Positions 14,601 through 27,800 of a DNA stretch of 64,000 nucleotides are shown here, in pieces (position 1 is the first letter of the stretch; each line of letters starts with the position of its first letter). Both the position numbers and the translations under genes were made by a program. Below the pieces are notes generated by a model. That model saw only the letters and a program-made list of their open reading frames with translations. It was not told the DNA's origin and searched no databases. The stretch is from Ciona intestinalis (lineage: Eukaryota; Chordata; Ascidiacea; Phlebobranchia; Cionidae). Location of the stretch: positions 3,128,554-3,192,553 of the forward strand of contig NC_020168.2 in the NCBI RefSeq assembly GCF_000224145.3. Reading direction: 5' to 3'.

Positions 14601-15829
14601 CATTATAACACAGGTGTTCTGTTTCATACACCTCATGCCCGCTTACGAGTTACCATGAATGTAACATTGTGGGTGATAATTTTTAGGCAAATTTTTTTAT
14701 GTATGGCTAATTTTAATAACCCAATAGTAACCGCTAGGTTGGAGTAATTATTGTTAGGTGTCTTGCGCAATAACCAACTGTGCCAAGGCCCAGGCAAAAA
14801 TATAATAACATTACCAGTCTGTGGTCTCCCGCATTGGTCAAACAACCATTCAACGATCCAACTAAGTGTGATGGACGTGGTGTTTGTAAAACATCTTGGA
14901 GTTCTTCTGATATCGGACGGTTTGCATAACATGGATGATTTGACTGAAATGATGCGTTCTATGTGTTCTAATGCCTGTGCGTTAAATTTTAAATTTACAT
15001 GCTATGTAGTTAAAGGGATGTCTTAAATAAGGTGCTTTGAAACCCCTAAAGTTGGTCATCCATTCTATTCTAAATGGGTGAGGTTTTACAACAAGGCACG
15101 CCATGGGAATTGAGATTTAGGGCAGAGTTAGCCCATTACCCAGACATCCAGTGAGCTACAACCCATTATTGACCACTGGTTTGGAACATTTTTCATTAAG
15201 TGTCTTTGCCAAAGAAACAAACGAATTTAATGGATTTTTCAAAGGTTTACAATTTACCTAATGTTTTAGCACGCCTTGATTGGTGAAGACAAAAACTATA
15301 AAATAAGATTTGGTAAAAATTGGGAAGGAACTGTAGACATAACCATACATACCACTAAGAAAAAGTCAAACACCCAATACACAACAATTTCTCAGTAAAT
15401 AACATGAAACAACTTTTTTTTTCGTTTAAAATATTGGTAGTGAAGATCATATTATTAAAACAAACAAAAGGAAATAAATACTTTTGACATGCAAATTTCG
15501 CAGTAAATATTTCAATCACCTGCTTACAAACTTTTTGAGTCCCGATGAACATTTCATCAACATGTGACAACGATAAGCTGTTTATAAACGTCACGAGCGT
15601 TTCGAAAATAAATTCATCAACCAATGTGTTCTGCTCTCTGCAAACCAATGGAATTATTGTATAACACGGGTGTACTGGCTAAAAGTTTAGGGCTTGGCCC
15701 TGTTACTATTGTGGGCATGTGTGTCTTTGGGCAAGACACTTAACGGCAACTGGTTCAGCTAGTTTTTCTATAAGAGTTGTCTTAGTTGTTAGCCTTACAT
15801 TAAAAATTCACCATCTTCAAATAATTACA

Positions 15830-15870
<41 letters not shown>

Positions 15871-18800
15871 GTGGGAAAACTCTTAAGCAGACACAAGGTG
15901 TGTTTTGAACACCTGTGTCATAACGACTGTTGTTGCCCAGTTTCGGCCTTAAGATATTTCTATGGCTAAACAACTTACTTGTTAATTACAAGAAGAAAGA
16001 CAACCTACCTAAAAACACGATAAATATGATTGAATGCCAATGCAGCTCCCAATCGTTTCATTGGGGTTGGGTGAAGAGCTAAGCTGTGCAGACGCTTGAA
16101 AAGGGACTTTGCGTTATTCCGAACTTGCTTTTCGGCGCTCGGATTTTGTTTGATTGACCAAACAAGAAACTCCCGAACAGAATCAGCACAAAGTTCGCGA
16201 AGTGTTGCGTTTTCTTCATCCACAAGCCCTTCCTTTGTTCATGGAATTGTTTGTAAAATATTTTAAAAATTGATTAACAAGGATATAAAATATTCTTGTT
16301 GTTATTTTTTGTCTATGTATTTTATAATTATTTTTCACAATATAAGTATGACATTGGAGGGGAAATATAATTAAAACAGGAGATTCATTAAAGATGTTCT
16401 GTGTATATGTTAAATGAAGAATGCAAACCATATACTGCCAAGGGTCAAAATGAAATACTCTCTGTAACTTGTAACTTCTTATTTATCCCCGCATGGCTTG
16501 AAATCCTACACCTTGTGCCAGCTTATAAGTTACCAAGTATGTTACTTTGCGGGTGATCATTTTGAAGGGGATTTTTTTGTGGGTGATTATTTTGAATGGG
16601 CATTGGTTGAGCCCAAAGACACATACCCCCACATTGGTAGCAGCGACAAGCCTTGAATCCATTACCTCTGGGTTAGAGGCAGGGGAGCTAACCAACTATG
16701 CTACAGAGCCGAACTCCTAACTCACCATTATAGAGTTCAACAAAATTGCTGTGTCTTTGCTTTCAAATTTCTTGTTGTTGGTGAACCAGTGAATCATTTG
16801 TTTGATTAGTGGATCAAATAACTGTTTGCAAACCTATAATAATAATAATATATTTGAAATTTTACCACAGTGGTTAGAGCTTAAGAATTAAAGCAGAGGA
16901 TACTTGGTTCAAAGCTCACTGTTGATGAGTCTTACACAGTTTAGACAAGATAATTACGATAATAAAGATTCAATTACCTATAAAAACAGCACCCAATAAA
17001 AAAAGGGTATGGGAACAAATTGTTGAAGAAAATGTCAAACAAAAGAAGTGGCTTTTAAACCGTTAACAACATTTGATTTAAAAAATATATTTTCATCAAC
17101 AATCATTTATTTAAAGGTTAATTTTTTTTCCGACATAAAATAAAAGAAGTGGCTTTTAAATCATAAACATCATTTGATTTAAAAAATATTCTTACCAATA
17201 ATCATATTTTGAAATAATAACAAAAAACTTGGTCAAAACTTGGTTACCTGGTCTACATCACATGCAAGCTGCAGTAAGACAGGGACAAGTTTTTTATACA
17301 AGGACGCCATAGAGTGAGTGCTTCGTTCCACATTACTGATTTGAGCGTTTCTACCAATGATATAAATGGTGATTGAATGCAGAAGCTCGCATGCTGATAT
17401 TTTTGCTTTCCGTTCCCCACCCTGAGTAGCTAACTCCATAATACGGGGAAGGAATTTATCTGTAAGTAAAAATGGTTGGGATTGAAAATACAACTTATAG
17501 TAGCACTGTCAGTTTTTTATATACAGTTCACAAGTTAGATACAATAATGGCTTAGTGGTTAGGCGCTTTTGATTCTTTGTGGGAGAAGCCCTTGTCAAAG
17601 ACCTGGAATTTAAGCCAGATTCGGAAAATTACTCCAACACCCAGTAAGCCCATTTACGTCTTTCATGCGGCCAGTGCCACCACACCGCATCGCAGTCGGA
17701 CACAGACTTTTCGCACCATTTTTTTATCCTGTTTGAGTTACCACACTTTTTGACTTTGTGTATGATTTTTGCTTTGATATGGCTTATAATTTGTACAACC
17801 CATCGGTAACGGCGGGATTGAAGCAATGTTCATCACGTGTCTATTCCAAAGACATATGCCGATGTGGTCGATCTGTATTGGTATCGCCGTGGAGTTAGGC
17901 GCTTGCATTGTAACCAAAGGTTTGATTCTCGACTGATAGACAAACGTGTTTGGCCAATACACTAAATAAACAATGCTTGAACAAAGTGGTCCCTAAATGA
18001 AATGTAGAACTGTGGGTGTCGGGTTAAAGGCTAGATCCGCCCATATCTCAGATCCCATTGCATGTCATGATATAGGATCTCACCCATACAACAAAAGAAA
18101 AAACGCCATTTTCATAAAGTAATTACCTAAGCAAGTCTAAATACCAAACATCCCTTTATCATAAACTCCTCTAAATTTTATCTCACCAAGTCTTATACAT
18201 GGTTTCAGATCACGGAATGGGATGGGATATTGGATGTTGACATCCTCATCCCATGGAGCAACAGCAAGACCTGCATCTTCATTCAAATCTCCATGATCAT
18301 CACTACACCCCATGCTTCCCAAGAAACGAATGACTTGATTTCTTGCCTAAGGTTTATTGCATGGAAAAGTTATAATTTAAAATTTATTGCATAAAAAAGT
18401 TTTAATTTTAAATAGATTAATGCATGCTATAAAAAATTGCAAAGGTTTAACTTGATGATTTATTTTGCTTTATGCAATTATACAGCATTAACATTGTATT
18501 TGTTCAGTATTAAAAATGGCGCTATTATAAGTACTATTAGATGTACACAACACTGGTACATTAAAATTGGTGTTTTAATACGTTGGTTTTTGATATAAAA
18601 AGAACAAAGTTTTAATTTTAAAAGTTCATTTTATACATAGCATAACGCCTCTCAGCAGGACCTTTAGTTGTATTTTAAAATCTTTGTTACCTTCATCACA
18701 GAGAGAAGTAAAACTATAATATTATTATCTTATCAAGTGTCGAGCCCAACCTTTTTTCTTGCTGGTTCATCTAGTTCCTTTAATGACATGAGCTTTTGTG

Positions 18801-21800
18801 CAAAAGATCTTGATTTTGGTTTCAACTTTAAAGTGTTTTGAGTGCTGTTTGTCGTCTCTGTGTGCCATACACAAAATAAACCATTAAAAAAAAATTAAAA
18901 AAGCTTTAAAAAATAATAAAATATTCAAGGGTTTTTGGTAGCAAGCATAAAGGGAATACATAAAAAAAAGGCATTGTGGCAAAGTGGTTAGCGCGCCTCT
19001 AACCCAGAGGTAATGGGTTCAAGACTTGTCACTGCTATGGCTGTGGGCGTATGCTTCCTTAACCAAGACACTTCTTAGCAATTGCTTAAACCCAGTGGTC
19101 ATGGGACTTTTAAATTGCCAGCAATACAGAACAAAAGCCACAAAGTTACATATGGTGGTCACTCATAGTCATAAGCTGACACAAAGTGTATGAAACAGAA
19201 CACCCTTGTTATAATTTACGTCGTTTTTTCGACAATGCAAGGATAAAGCAAGTTGATTTATTTATTCATAACATACCTTCACTGAGATTAAAGTACGGTT
19301 GCAAACATCCAACTATATCTAGATAACATTTTCTGTTAGAAATAAATATTGATCTCCATCTTAGCAAAGCTGACATGAGAGCTTCTGATAACGGAGAGTA
19401 ACTTAGACCAAGCTGGCAAGCTCTCTGTAAAGTCATGGAATTTATTTCATATTAAACAGTATTTATATATTTTTTTAACATTCTTTGTATCTTGTTAAAA
19501 CTCAATTATAACAATTAAATAAAGAATGATCGACTTAATAATATGCATTAAAATATTAAAATACTTTAATTTCTGCTTAAGTAATTTGTAGTTTGTTTGA
19601 TAGACTTAAGCTAAATTTCTTTAATCCCTTTCTTACCTGAACAGCAGGTATAAGCTGTGGTAGAATATCTTTGCAAACATCATTAGGTAAGCTTAATAAG
19701 AAGTACAAGCATGCAGTCAGTAGTTCATCTTTATATTGCTTACATCGTGCAGCAACCTATGAGTTTAAACAACCCATTAGTGGCCACTGGGTTAAACAAT
19801 GTATTTTTTGTCCTCGTGTGCTAACGAGTTACCACACTTTTCAATTTTGTGTAGATTTTTGCTTTTATATGGCTTATAATTTGGACAACCCATTAGTCAC
19901 CACTGGGTTGAACACAGTATGATAAATGGCTTGCCCAACCACACATACGTCACGCCCACAATGGAAAACCATCAGGATTCCAACTCAGTGTTCTTTGGTT
20001 ACAATGCGAGCACCTAACCACTAAGTCATAGGGCACAAATATTCAGCCTATGTATACTACATATAATAGGGCGGGGTAAGACGGGAACACCTTAGCACAT
20101 AATATCCTGAGTGTTTTAAATAATTAACAACGATCTATGAAATTCGTGATACTGTTTTATATTTTTTGAATGTTTTTAGTTTAGTACCAAATGGGTCGAG
20201 AAAATAGAAAGGTGTCCCATCTTCCCTCACCCTACTATATTCAAAAAATACTTTACTGAAATATTATCTGCTAACTGTCCCAAACAAGCCTGTGTCAAAT
20301 TTACCCAAATAAATCATCAAAGCACACATTATTTCTAACATAACACACAAACTAATGTCTTACTTGCGTTGCATATTTCTGTACGATGCATTTCACATTA
20401 TTTTGTTGGTTGTCATGTGACCATCGTATACCATCATGCTCCATTGATTCCTCTGCCACCTCATGCTCATCTTCGAAGTACAACAACTTGATAGAAAGTA
20501 TCATCAACGTAGAAATTAACTTGTAGAATCCACTTACTAATGGATACCTGGAAAGATTTTTTACGAGAAATCTGCAAAAATCTTACACTTTTCAACTTTG
20601 TGTATTATTTTTATTTGATATAGCTTACAATTTGGTCAACCTATTACACCCTTTTTGCATGGTCACTTTTATGCGTGTAAGTACTCGCATATTTACTCGC
20701 AAAAACAAAGTTAACACGCATAACGTCATAAGCGTGTCATCTGCTGTAGGAGGTTGGTTGTTACTCACATTATGCGAGTAAAGAAAAGTAAGGTGAAAGT
20801 ACAGTTTTACTTTTAAGAGCCTAATCTTTTTCGGGTATTAATTTTATAGGTTTTCGTTGGTAATAGCACCATAAAGTATTAAAACTTATTTTATAAACTA
20901 GATTTAATAATATTGCGCTAAAATAAGCTTACTCAAATGCTGATACGCGCATAAACCAATGACCATGCAAAATAATGCGGTAAGCGAGTTATCATATAAC
21001 GAGTTAATGCGGATCGCTATTCGCATTAACTTTTTTACCATGCAAAAAGGGTATTAGTGACCGCTGGGTTGGAGCAATGTTCGTTGAGTGTCTTGCCCAA
21101 AGATAGTATTGCCGTCAACTTCAAACCGAGGACATTTTTATGGCTTACATATGTTAGTGGTTTTGGGGATTTATCTAACTTAAAGCTCAAGTTTAAAGTT
21201 AGTTTTGTTCAAATTTGCCATAGGCAATATATATAGAAATACTGCATGTTTGTCTAAAGATATAAAAAATCTGGTAGCAGCATCAAGCTTTGATGCTGGA
21301 ACCATCTAGTTATCAATTCTCACTCTTACAAATAATTTATAGAAGCAACTTACTTTTCTGATTTCTCCACCATAAAACAGATAAGATCTGGCAAGTGAGC
21401 AAGAAAATATGACCTTCTATGGTTGACAGCTTTTGGCAACAACTCCCAACATATATCAACAAGATTTACAAAGATTTTGAAGTCAGTTACGTTCATTGCT
21501 TTAAGTTTGTCAGTTAAGCCTGGATTTTCTATAACTTCTTTGTTCTGTAGTAATATAAGCAGTTATGAAAGATTTTGTGCAAATGGAGACCTTCGCATTT
21601 TTTTCGAACATCGTGAATTTAATATGAAATAAGTGTGCGGCATCTTAATTCTACAATTTTTAACATTTAGATATGTAAATAGTTTTAAATAGATACACTG
21701 TTTTAAAAACAAAATTGCCTTTGATACTAACTGGTTGATAATGTAATTTAAAATCCTCAAAAATGTTTAATATCATCGCCGTAAAGTTTTATAACAAAAA

Positions 21801-24800
21801 AATTCCTTTACTTCTGCGCTTGTCTCCAGGTTCAGTTTATCCACAATTGCAACGATTGCTTTCACAAAAGCAGCCGTATACATCTCATGGCAGACTTTTC
21901 GATGACCGCACATCAAAATATCATTAACAGCATATGGCACCTTAGGGGGAAATAAGCTTTTAAAATGATTTGACCACATACTGTATAGTGATTCTCAGTA
22001 GTTAAATGGTTGTAGTATTTTTTAACAGACTTGAATGATTCTTTATTTAAAAATGACTGTCCAATAGTGAACTTTTAAAACCCAAAGAAAAAATTAAATC
22101 AATCAGAGCACAAATTAGGGAAAAAACACATCCAATATAAAATAACAAACAAATAGGATAAAAAGGCTTCAAATGACAATATAATAAAATCATACCAGCT
22201 TAAGTGCATAAAACACTAACTCTATGGTATATCTCAACATAAAGCTCATATGTAAGATATTACTTTCATCTCAAACGTTTTGGTTTAAAAAATAAAATAA
22301 CAATTTAAAAAAAAAATAAAATAACGTTTTTATCTTCAGTGATTTAAAAAAGTCAAAATAAGACTCATTAATAAAAACCATTAATTCACCTCTTTTTTCT
22401 CGCTTTCTCCTAGCAGAGCCAACCACAACGGAATATAATCCCGATAAGTAATGGTTCTTGGGTCGAGTAAAATATCATTCAAGTCGTCCTCGCCCACTAC
22501 TTGGTCAGTTAAATCAACGTAGCTATCCCTTCCAGTACCGACCACCACATTGTACGCGCAGCATCTTACCAAACCCTGGTACACTGTGGATATATTATAT
22601 AGTAGGGTGGGGGAAGATGAAAGAGCTTTAGCACATAATATCCAAACATCCTGATCGTGTTTATACAATTAACAACGGTCTGTGAAAGGCATGAGAATAC
22701 GATTGTATAATTCTTTAAATGTTATTTGTTTACTAGCAAATAGGAGAAAAATAGAATGAAAAAGTATCATTTTCCCCCACTCTACTATATCACTAATTGG
22801 TTGTCTAATTTGTCAGTCATGCAATAAAAGAAACAGACAAAAATCAAGTACCCATAAAGTTGGTACCTTGTAAGCTAACATGAGGTGCATGAAACAAAAT
22901 ATTGTGTTATAACAACTGTTATTCTATAGCATCGCAACGCAAAGAAAAAGCAAGTAACATTCATGTATACTTGAATGAATGTAACTTTTTTAACTTTGCA
23001 GGGTGGGCAGCGACAGTTGTTATACCACTAGTGTTCTGTTTCACACCCCTCGTGCCTGCTCACAAGTTACTTATATGTAACTTCGATAATTAATATATTT
23101 TCTAAGCCTTGTGCCTTTGCTAAAGGTGGGTAACAAAGTAACATTGAATAGATAAAGCCAAAAATTACAGAAGCTTATTACCCATTAAAATAAAGCATTT
23201 TAAACCTGAAACTAATTCTCACCAATGGATTCCAAAAGTGTTTTTAAAATTTCTTGTTTTTCCAGAAATGCAGCTGCCACTGAAATAAGTGCATTGTGAC
23301 ACAAGAATGAATATTTCCTGTGTAGTTTTGGGTAACGTTCAATCAAGAGGACACTTAACCTCTGTAATGATGTTCGGTAAGACTCAGGTAAGCCAATAGG
23401 ATTTTCTAAAAGAAAGTATTATCATAATTTATCTAATGTAGTAATACTGGAATGTGAATGTAACTTGCTTTATCCTCGCGTGGCCGGAAAACGACAGTCG
23501 TTATAACACGAGTGTTTTGTTTCATACAACTCTCGCCAGCTTACGAGTTACCAAGTACGTAACTTTGTGGGTGATTATTTTGGGGGATTTTTCTATTTTT
23601 GTTTTTATAACTGTTGCTGCTAGACAAATGTAACTCTAAAACAGCTCTTCTGTCAATTTATCATCACTAATTCGACTTTAAAACAGTTTTTCTTTATCAG
23701 GTGAATGGCAGCTGGTAAAAATAGCATGTTAACTGTACTGTACACCAAATCTACATATTGAGGCAAAAATGTGTTTCTGTCATAATCTGTGGTTAAATTT
23801 GATTTTTTAGTTTGTTTCTAACTAGAGAAATACTTACTATCATTTTCATTTTTTGATTCAATTTGTTTTGTAATGCTGGCCAATGACTGGACAAATGTGG
23901 GCAGTTGGTGTGTTCGATTGTCGTCAAAATCAACTTTTTCACTGAAAGTTGGTATTGTAAAACAACATTTATAAATTCATATTGTCATAAGCGGGGCAAT
24001 CTCTTTTTTATTTTAGGCCTAATAGGTTATACCATAGGTGTAATCTATTTATTTTTTTGCTGGTCATGAACTAAGTTATATACATAGGCTGCATGTTTTA
24101 TAATTAAACATTGCACATATTTATAATTTTACATTGCAAATATATTCAGTTTCATACATTTTATGCTGACAGTTGCTAATAGGGTAATATTAAAATTTAC
24201 TTTGTATATTTTATCTGGGTAAAAACATGAATACGTTTCTTTAATTTTTAGTTAAAAGTAATAATAAAACCTTTTGTTTGATATTTTAATATTTAAAAAA
24301 GGTGGTAATTTTGTTTGATATATACTTTTTGTTTGATAAGTAAAAAAAATATGTAAAACCAAATTTTCCATAATTCTTACAAAAGAAAAATATTTTCGCA
24401 TTGGTTCATCATCTGAGTGAACATGTAACGGACTTCTGATTTCGGAAGAAACCGTTTGCATGGTCCAGCGAACAAGCCATAACCCTCTATCGCCACCGAG
24501 AGGGACTTATTGCTTGTTCTACTCGAATCTAACATCGCTCGGAATTTATCCATAAAAAACTAAAAAAGCAACAAAAAATGATTTAGCAATTTTTGTAATT
24601 TTTCCAATTATTTTTTTTCTAAAAAAAGAAGGTAAAATTTAAAACTTTAAGACAACAATCTTAAAACTTACTTGAAGTTATAAAATCAAAGTATAACAGA
24701 TATTCTTACATTAAATAGATGAATGGAAGAGTTGTTGTTGGTTCCCCCATCACTTATATTTCTTGTCACCTGACATGAAATATTTGAATAAAATGATATG

Positions 24801-27800
24801 ATTGTACCACAATATTCTCATAAAAATTATTGTATTTAATTTGTGATAGATTTTATTTAAACTATTTAAAAACATGAGAACTGCATTTCCAAGTTCCAAA
24901 ACACCATACAAATACTTTCCAAGTTTCAAAACACCATACTAATACTTTCCAAGTTCCTATATATAGACAAGCATTTCTATAATCTCTATAGATAAGATTC
25001 TGTGCTACGCACAACAGGATGAGATATAGCTATGATATATAGGCCAGTATTCAATCATTACCCCATTATTTATTTATTCTTCATGGCTGAAGTCCTTGCA
25101 AGGACCTAGGATTTAGACCAGGTTTGGCCCATTACACCTAACACCCGGAAAGCCCCTTTAAGTCTTTCAAACGACCACTGCCGCGAAACCGCATCGCAGT
25201 CAGACACGTATATTATCGCACCATTATTTATCCCCGTGCTTACGGGTTACCACACCATTACCTTAACTTGCCCTTTAATCTAAAAGTCTGTATCATACGC
25301 CACGTGCCCACTTAAAAGTTATTAACACATGTGTAGAATTAAGAAGCTGTATGTTTAATGCATTAACCCCCAGACAATGTATAATATAGGGTCAGTATTA
25401 GGCTATTGTATGAATGTAACTTACTTTATCCTGGTGTGGCCGAAAAAGGACAGTTATTAAAACATGAGTGTTATGTTTTATACGCCTCATACCAGCCTAA
25501 CAGTTACCATGTATATTACTTTGTGGGTGATTATTTTTTTAATTTTTAATTTTTGTATGGCTAATAATTTAGACAACTTATTTTTTTTAAATATGGCTGA
25601 TAATTTGGACGACCTATTAGGGACCACTGGGTTGGAGCAACCACTTTGCCATTGGTATTACTTACTTGTCTCAGGAAGCTGATAATGACCATATGTGCTG
25701 CGTGCTTAAGTTGCCAATTCTTGTGGTGAAACCAACCTTCAATTGCCGAGAAAAATGCTGAGTAGTCATCGATCAGCAGATTGGAAAATTGAGACGAATG
25801 GTCACGGAATATTTTCATTGCAGCTAAAAAAATATAATTTTTTTCATTACACCAAGTATCTAGAACAAATTGTTTCTTTTTGTCACATTCTAATTTATTT
25901 TTAACATAAAATGTCAGGATCAGGACCACTGATATAGCACCAGTATGCTATCGCGCACAACATTGAGTGCATGTTACCATGACTTGACATGAGCACAGGT
26001 GTTTTTGTGCATAACACATAGAGTCTTTTTTTACCTTCTCCTTCTGCTTGCGATTTTTGATTGTTTTTGAAATTATGTGGAATTGTGTTAAATTTATTAA
26101 GAGCGCTACACTTAAAGTTTTAAAATATAAGTCACTCTAAAAAAACATTAAAACTGTCTCCTGAATTTGAGTAACAAATATAAGTCACTCTAAAAGTACA
26201 ATAAAACTACCTGCCGTATACAAACACTAGGAAAATAAAACAAAGTTAAATTACATGACTGTTAAATTCAACTCACCCAGCGGAACTGCATATCTCGTCA
26301 AACTCTCACGTTGCATAATACTGGTTTTTGCATATTTATAAATCTCAGCGCACCTAACAGGTTCTTCATCATGTGCAGATGTGAATGTAAACATTAAACC
26401 ATGCAAACCAAGCAAACAACCTTCTATTATTTTTAAATCTGCTGTTTTCGTTGATTCCATCTGGTGGGAAAAAAATTAACATTTTTGTTAATATTTTTTA
26501 ATAAAAGAATAAAATGAACCTTTTTATTAATACTTTTTTGAAAAAATAAACTTTTTTATCAATACTAAAAAAAAGTGAAAAAAACGAACATTTTTACTAG
26601 TACTTTTAAAAAAAAAAAAAAAAAAATTGAACATTTTTGTTAATACTTCGTAATACTTTCACCTTTATTTGAAAAGACAATTGAGTTAATATAGAAAGGT
26701 AAATTTGAAGTGTTACCTCGAGTTTTATTCTTCTTAAGAATATTTCATACAATCTTTCAGACCAAGTTGTCATGTGACCTGGGAAATATCTTGCCAGCGA
26801 ACCAAGGACTTGAAACACTTGACAACATACTGCATAGAAAGTTAGTTAGTTATGGTTATGAAAATTGATTTATTTTTGTATGGGAGCACAACTCAAGAGT
26901 TATAATAAGGGAGCTCCATTTTCATACATGGTGGTTTATACACCTTCTGCTTGTTTTCAATTTAACAGGAATGTATAGGCTAAGTTTTATTTTCTTTATG
27001 ACCACTATTTGGGCTTAAAAAAATAGTGTTAAATGTCTTGCCCAAGAACACACTGTATTAGCAGCATGGAGCATTACGGCACTCTGCAATGAGAATTGAG
27101 CAGTTCAACCACTTTGCTAAGTGCCACTAATTCCAAAGACAGGCAACTGAATGAATGAATAAATCTTACTTTATCTTAGGGTGGCTGGAGAAAGACAGTT
27201 GCTATAACATGGGTACTTTGGTAAAACACGAGAATAAGCTAACCTGAAGATGTGGTTTTTGATGCTGATTTTGCAAGTTCTTTAAACAGATTGTTGCTCA
27301 CCAATTCTCTTATATAATCACCATCGAAATTAATGCCTACTTTTCTGTTTTCGATTAACTAGGAAAAAGAAATAATAACATTAAGTACAAGTATTGTGAA
27401 AGTGAGTGTTCTTATACAAAACACTTAGGAATCATTAAAAGGTAAACTAAAAGAATTGGGCATATTTAAACCAGAATCACTTAATAATATTAAACTACAT
27501 AAAACTAGAGTACAAACAATACCCTTACCTTGTTAAAAATCTGCAAAGCTTTTTCCCGATTCCTTGAATAACCATCGCTGCGGAACACGTTTAAACAAGA
27601 TGATCTCAAATCATCAACGTATTGAAGAACGTAGCTTCCCACACGCGGAACAAATGTCACAAGAAACGTCAACACCAAATCTCGGCTAGGTTTCAACTAC
27701 AATACAAAGTTAAGTTATAAAATCATTTGTCAAACTAATTTTAAGATAACTGTTATTAGAGCAAGAAATTTTGAAATGAAAAAGTTTAAAAATAGACAAC

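Noticed and set aside
15830..15866. Palindromic AT run as a possible regulatory site
   Set aside because: It is a simple AT dinucleotide microsatellite inside a SINE.
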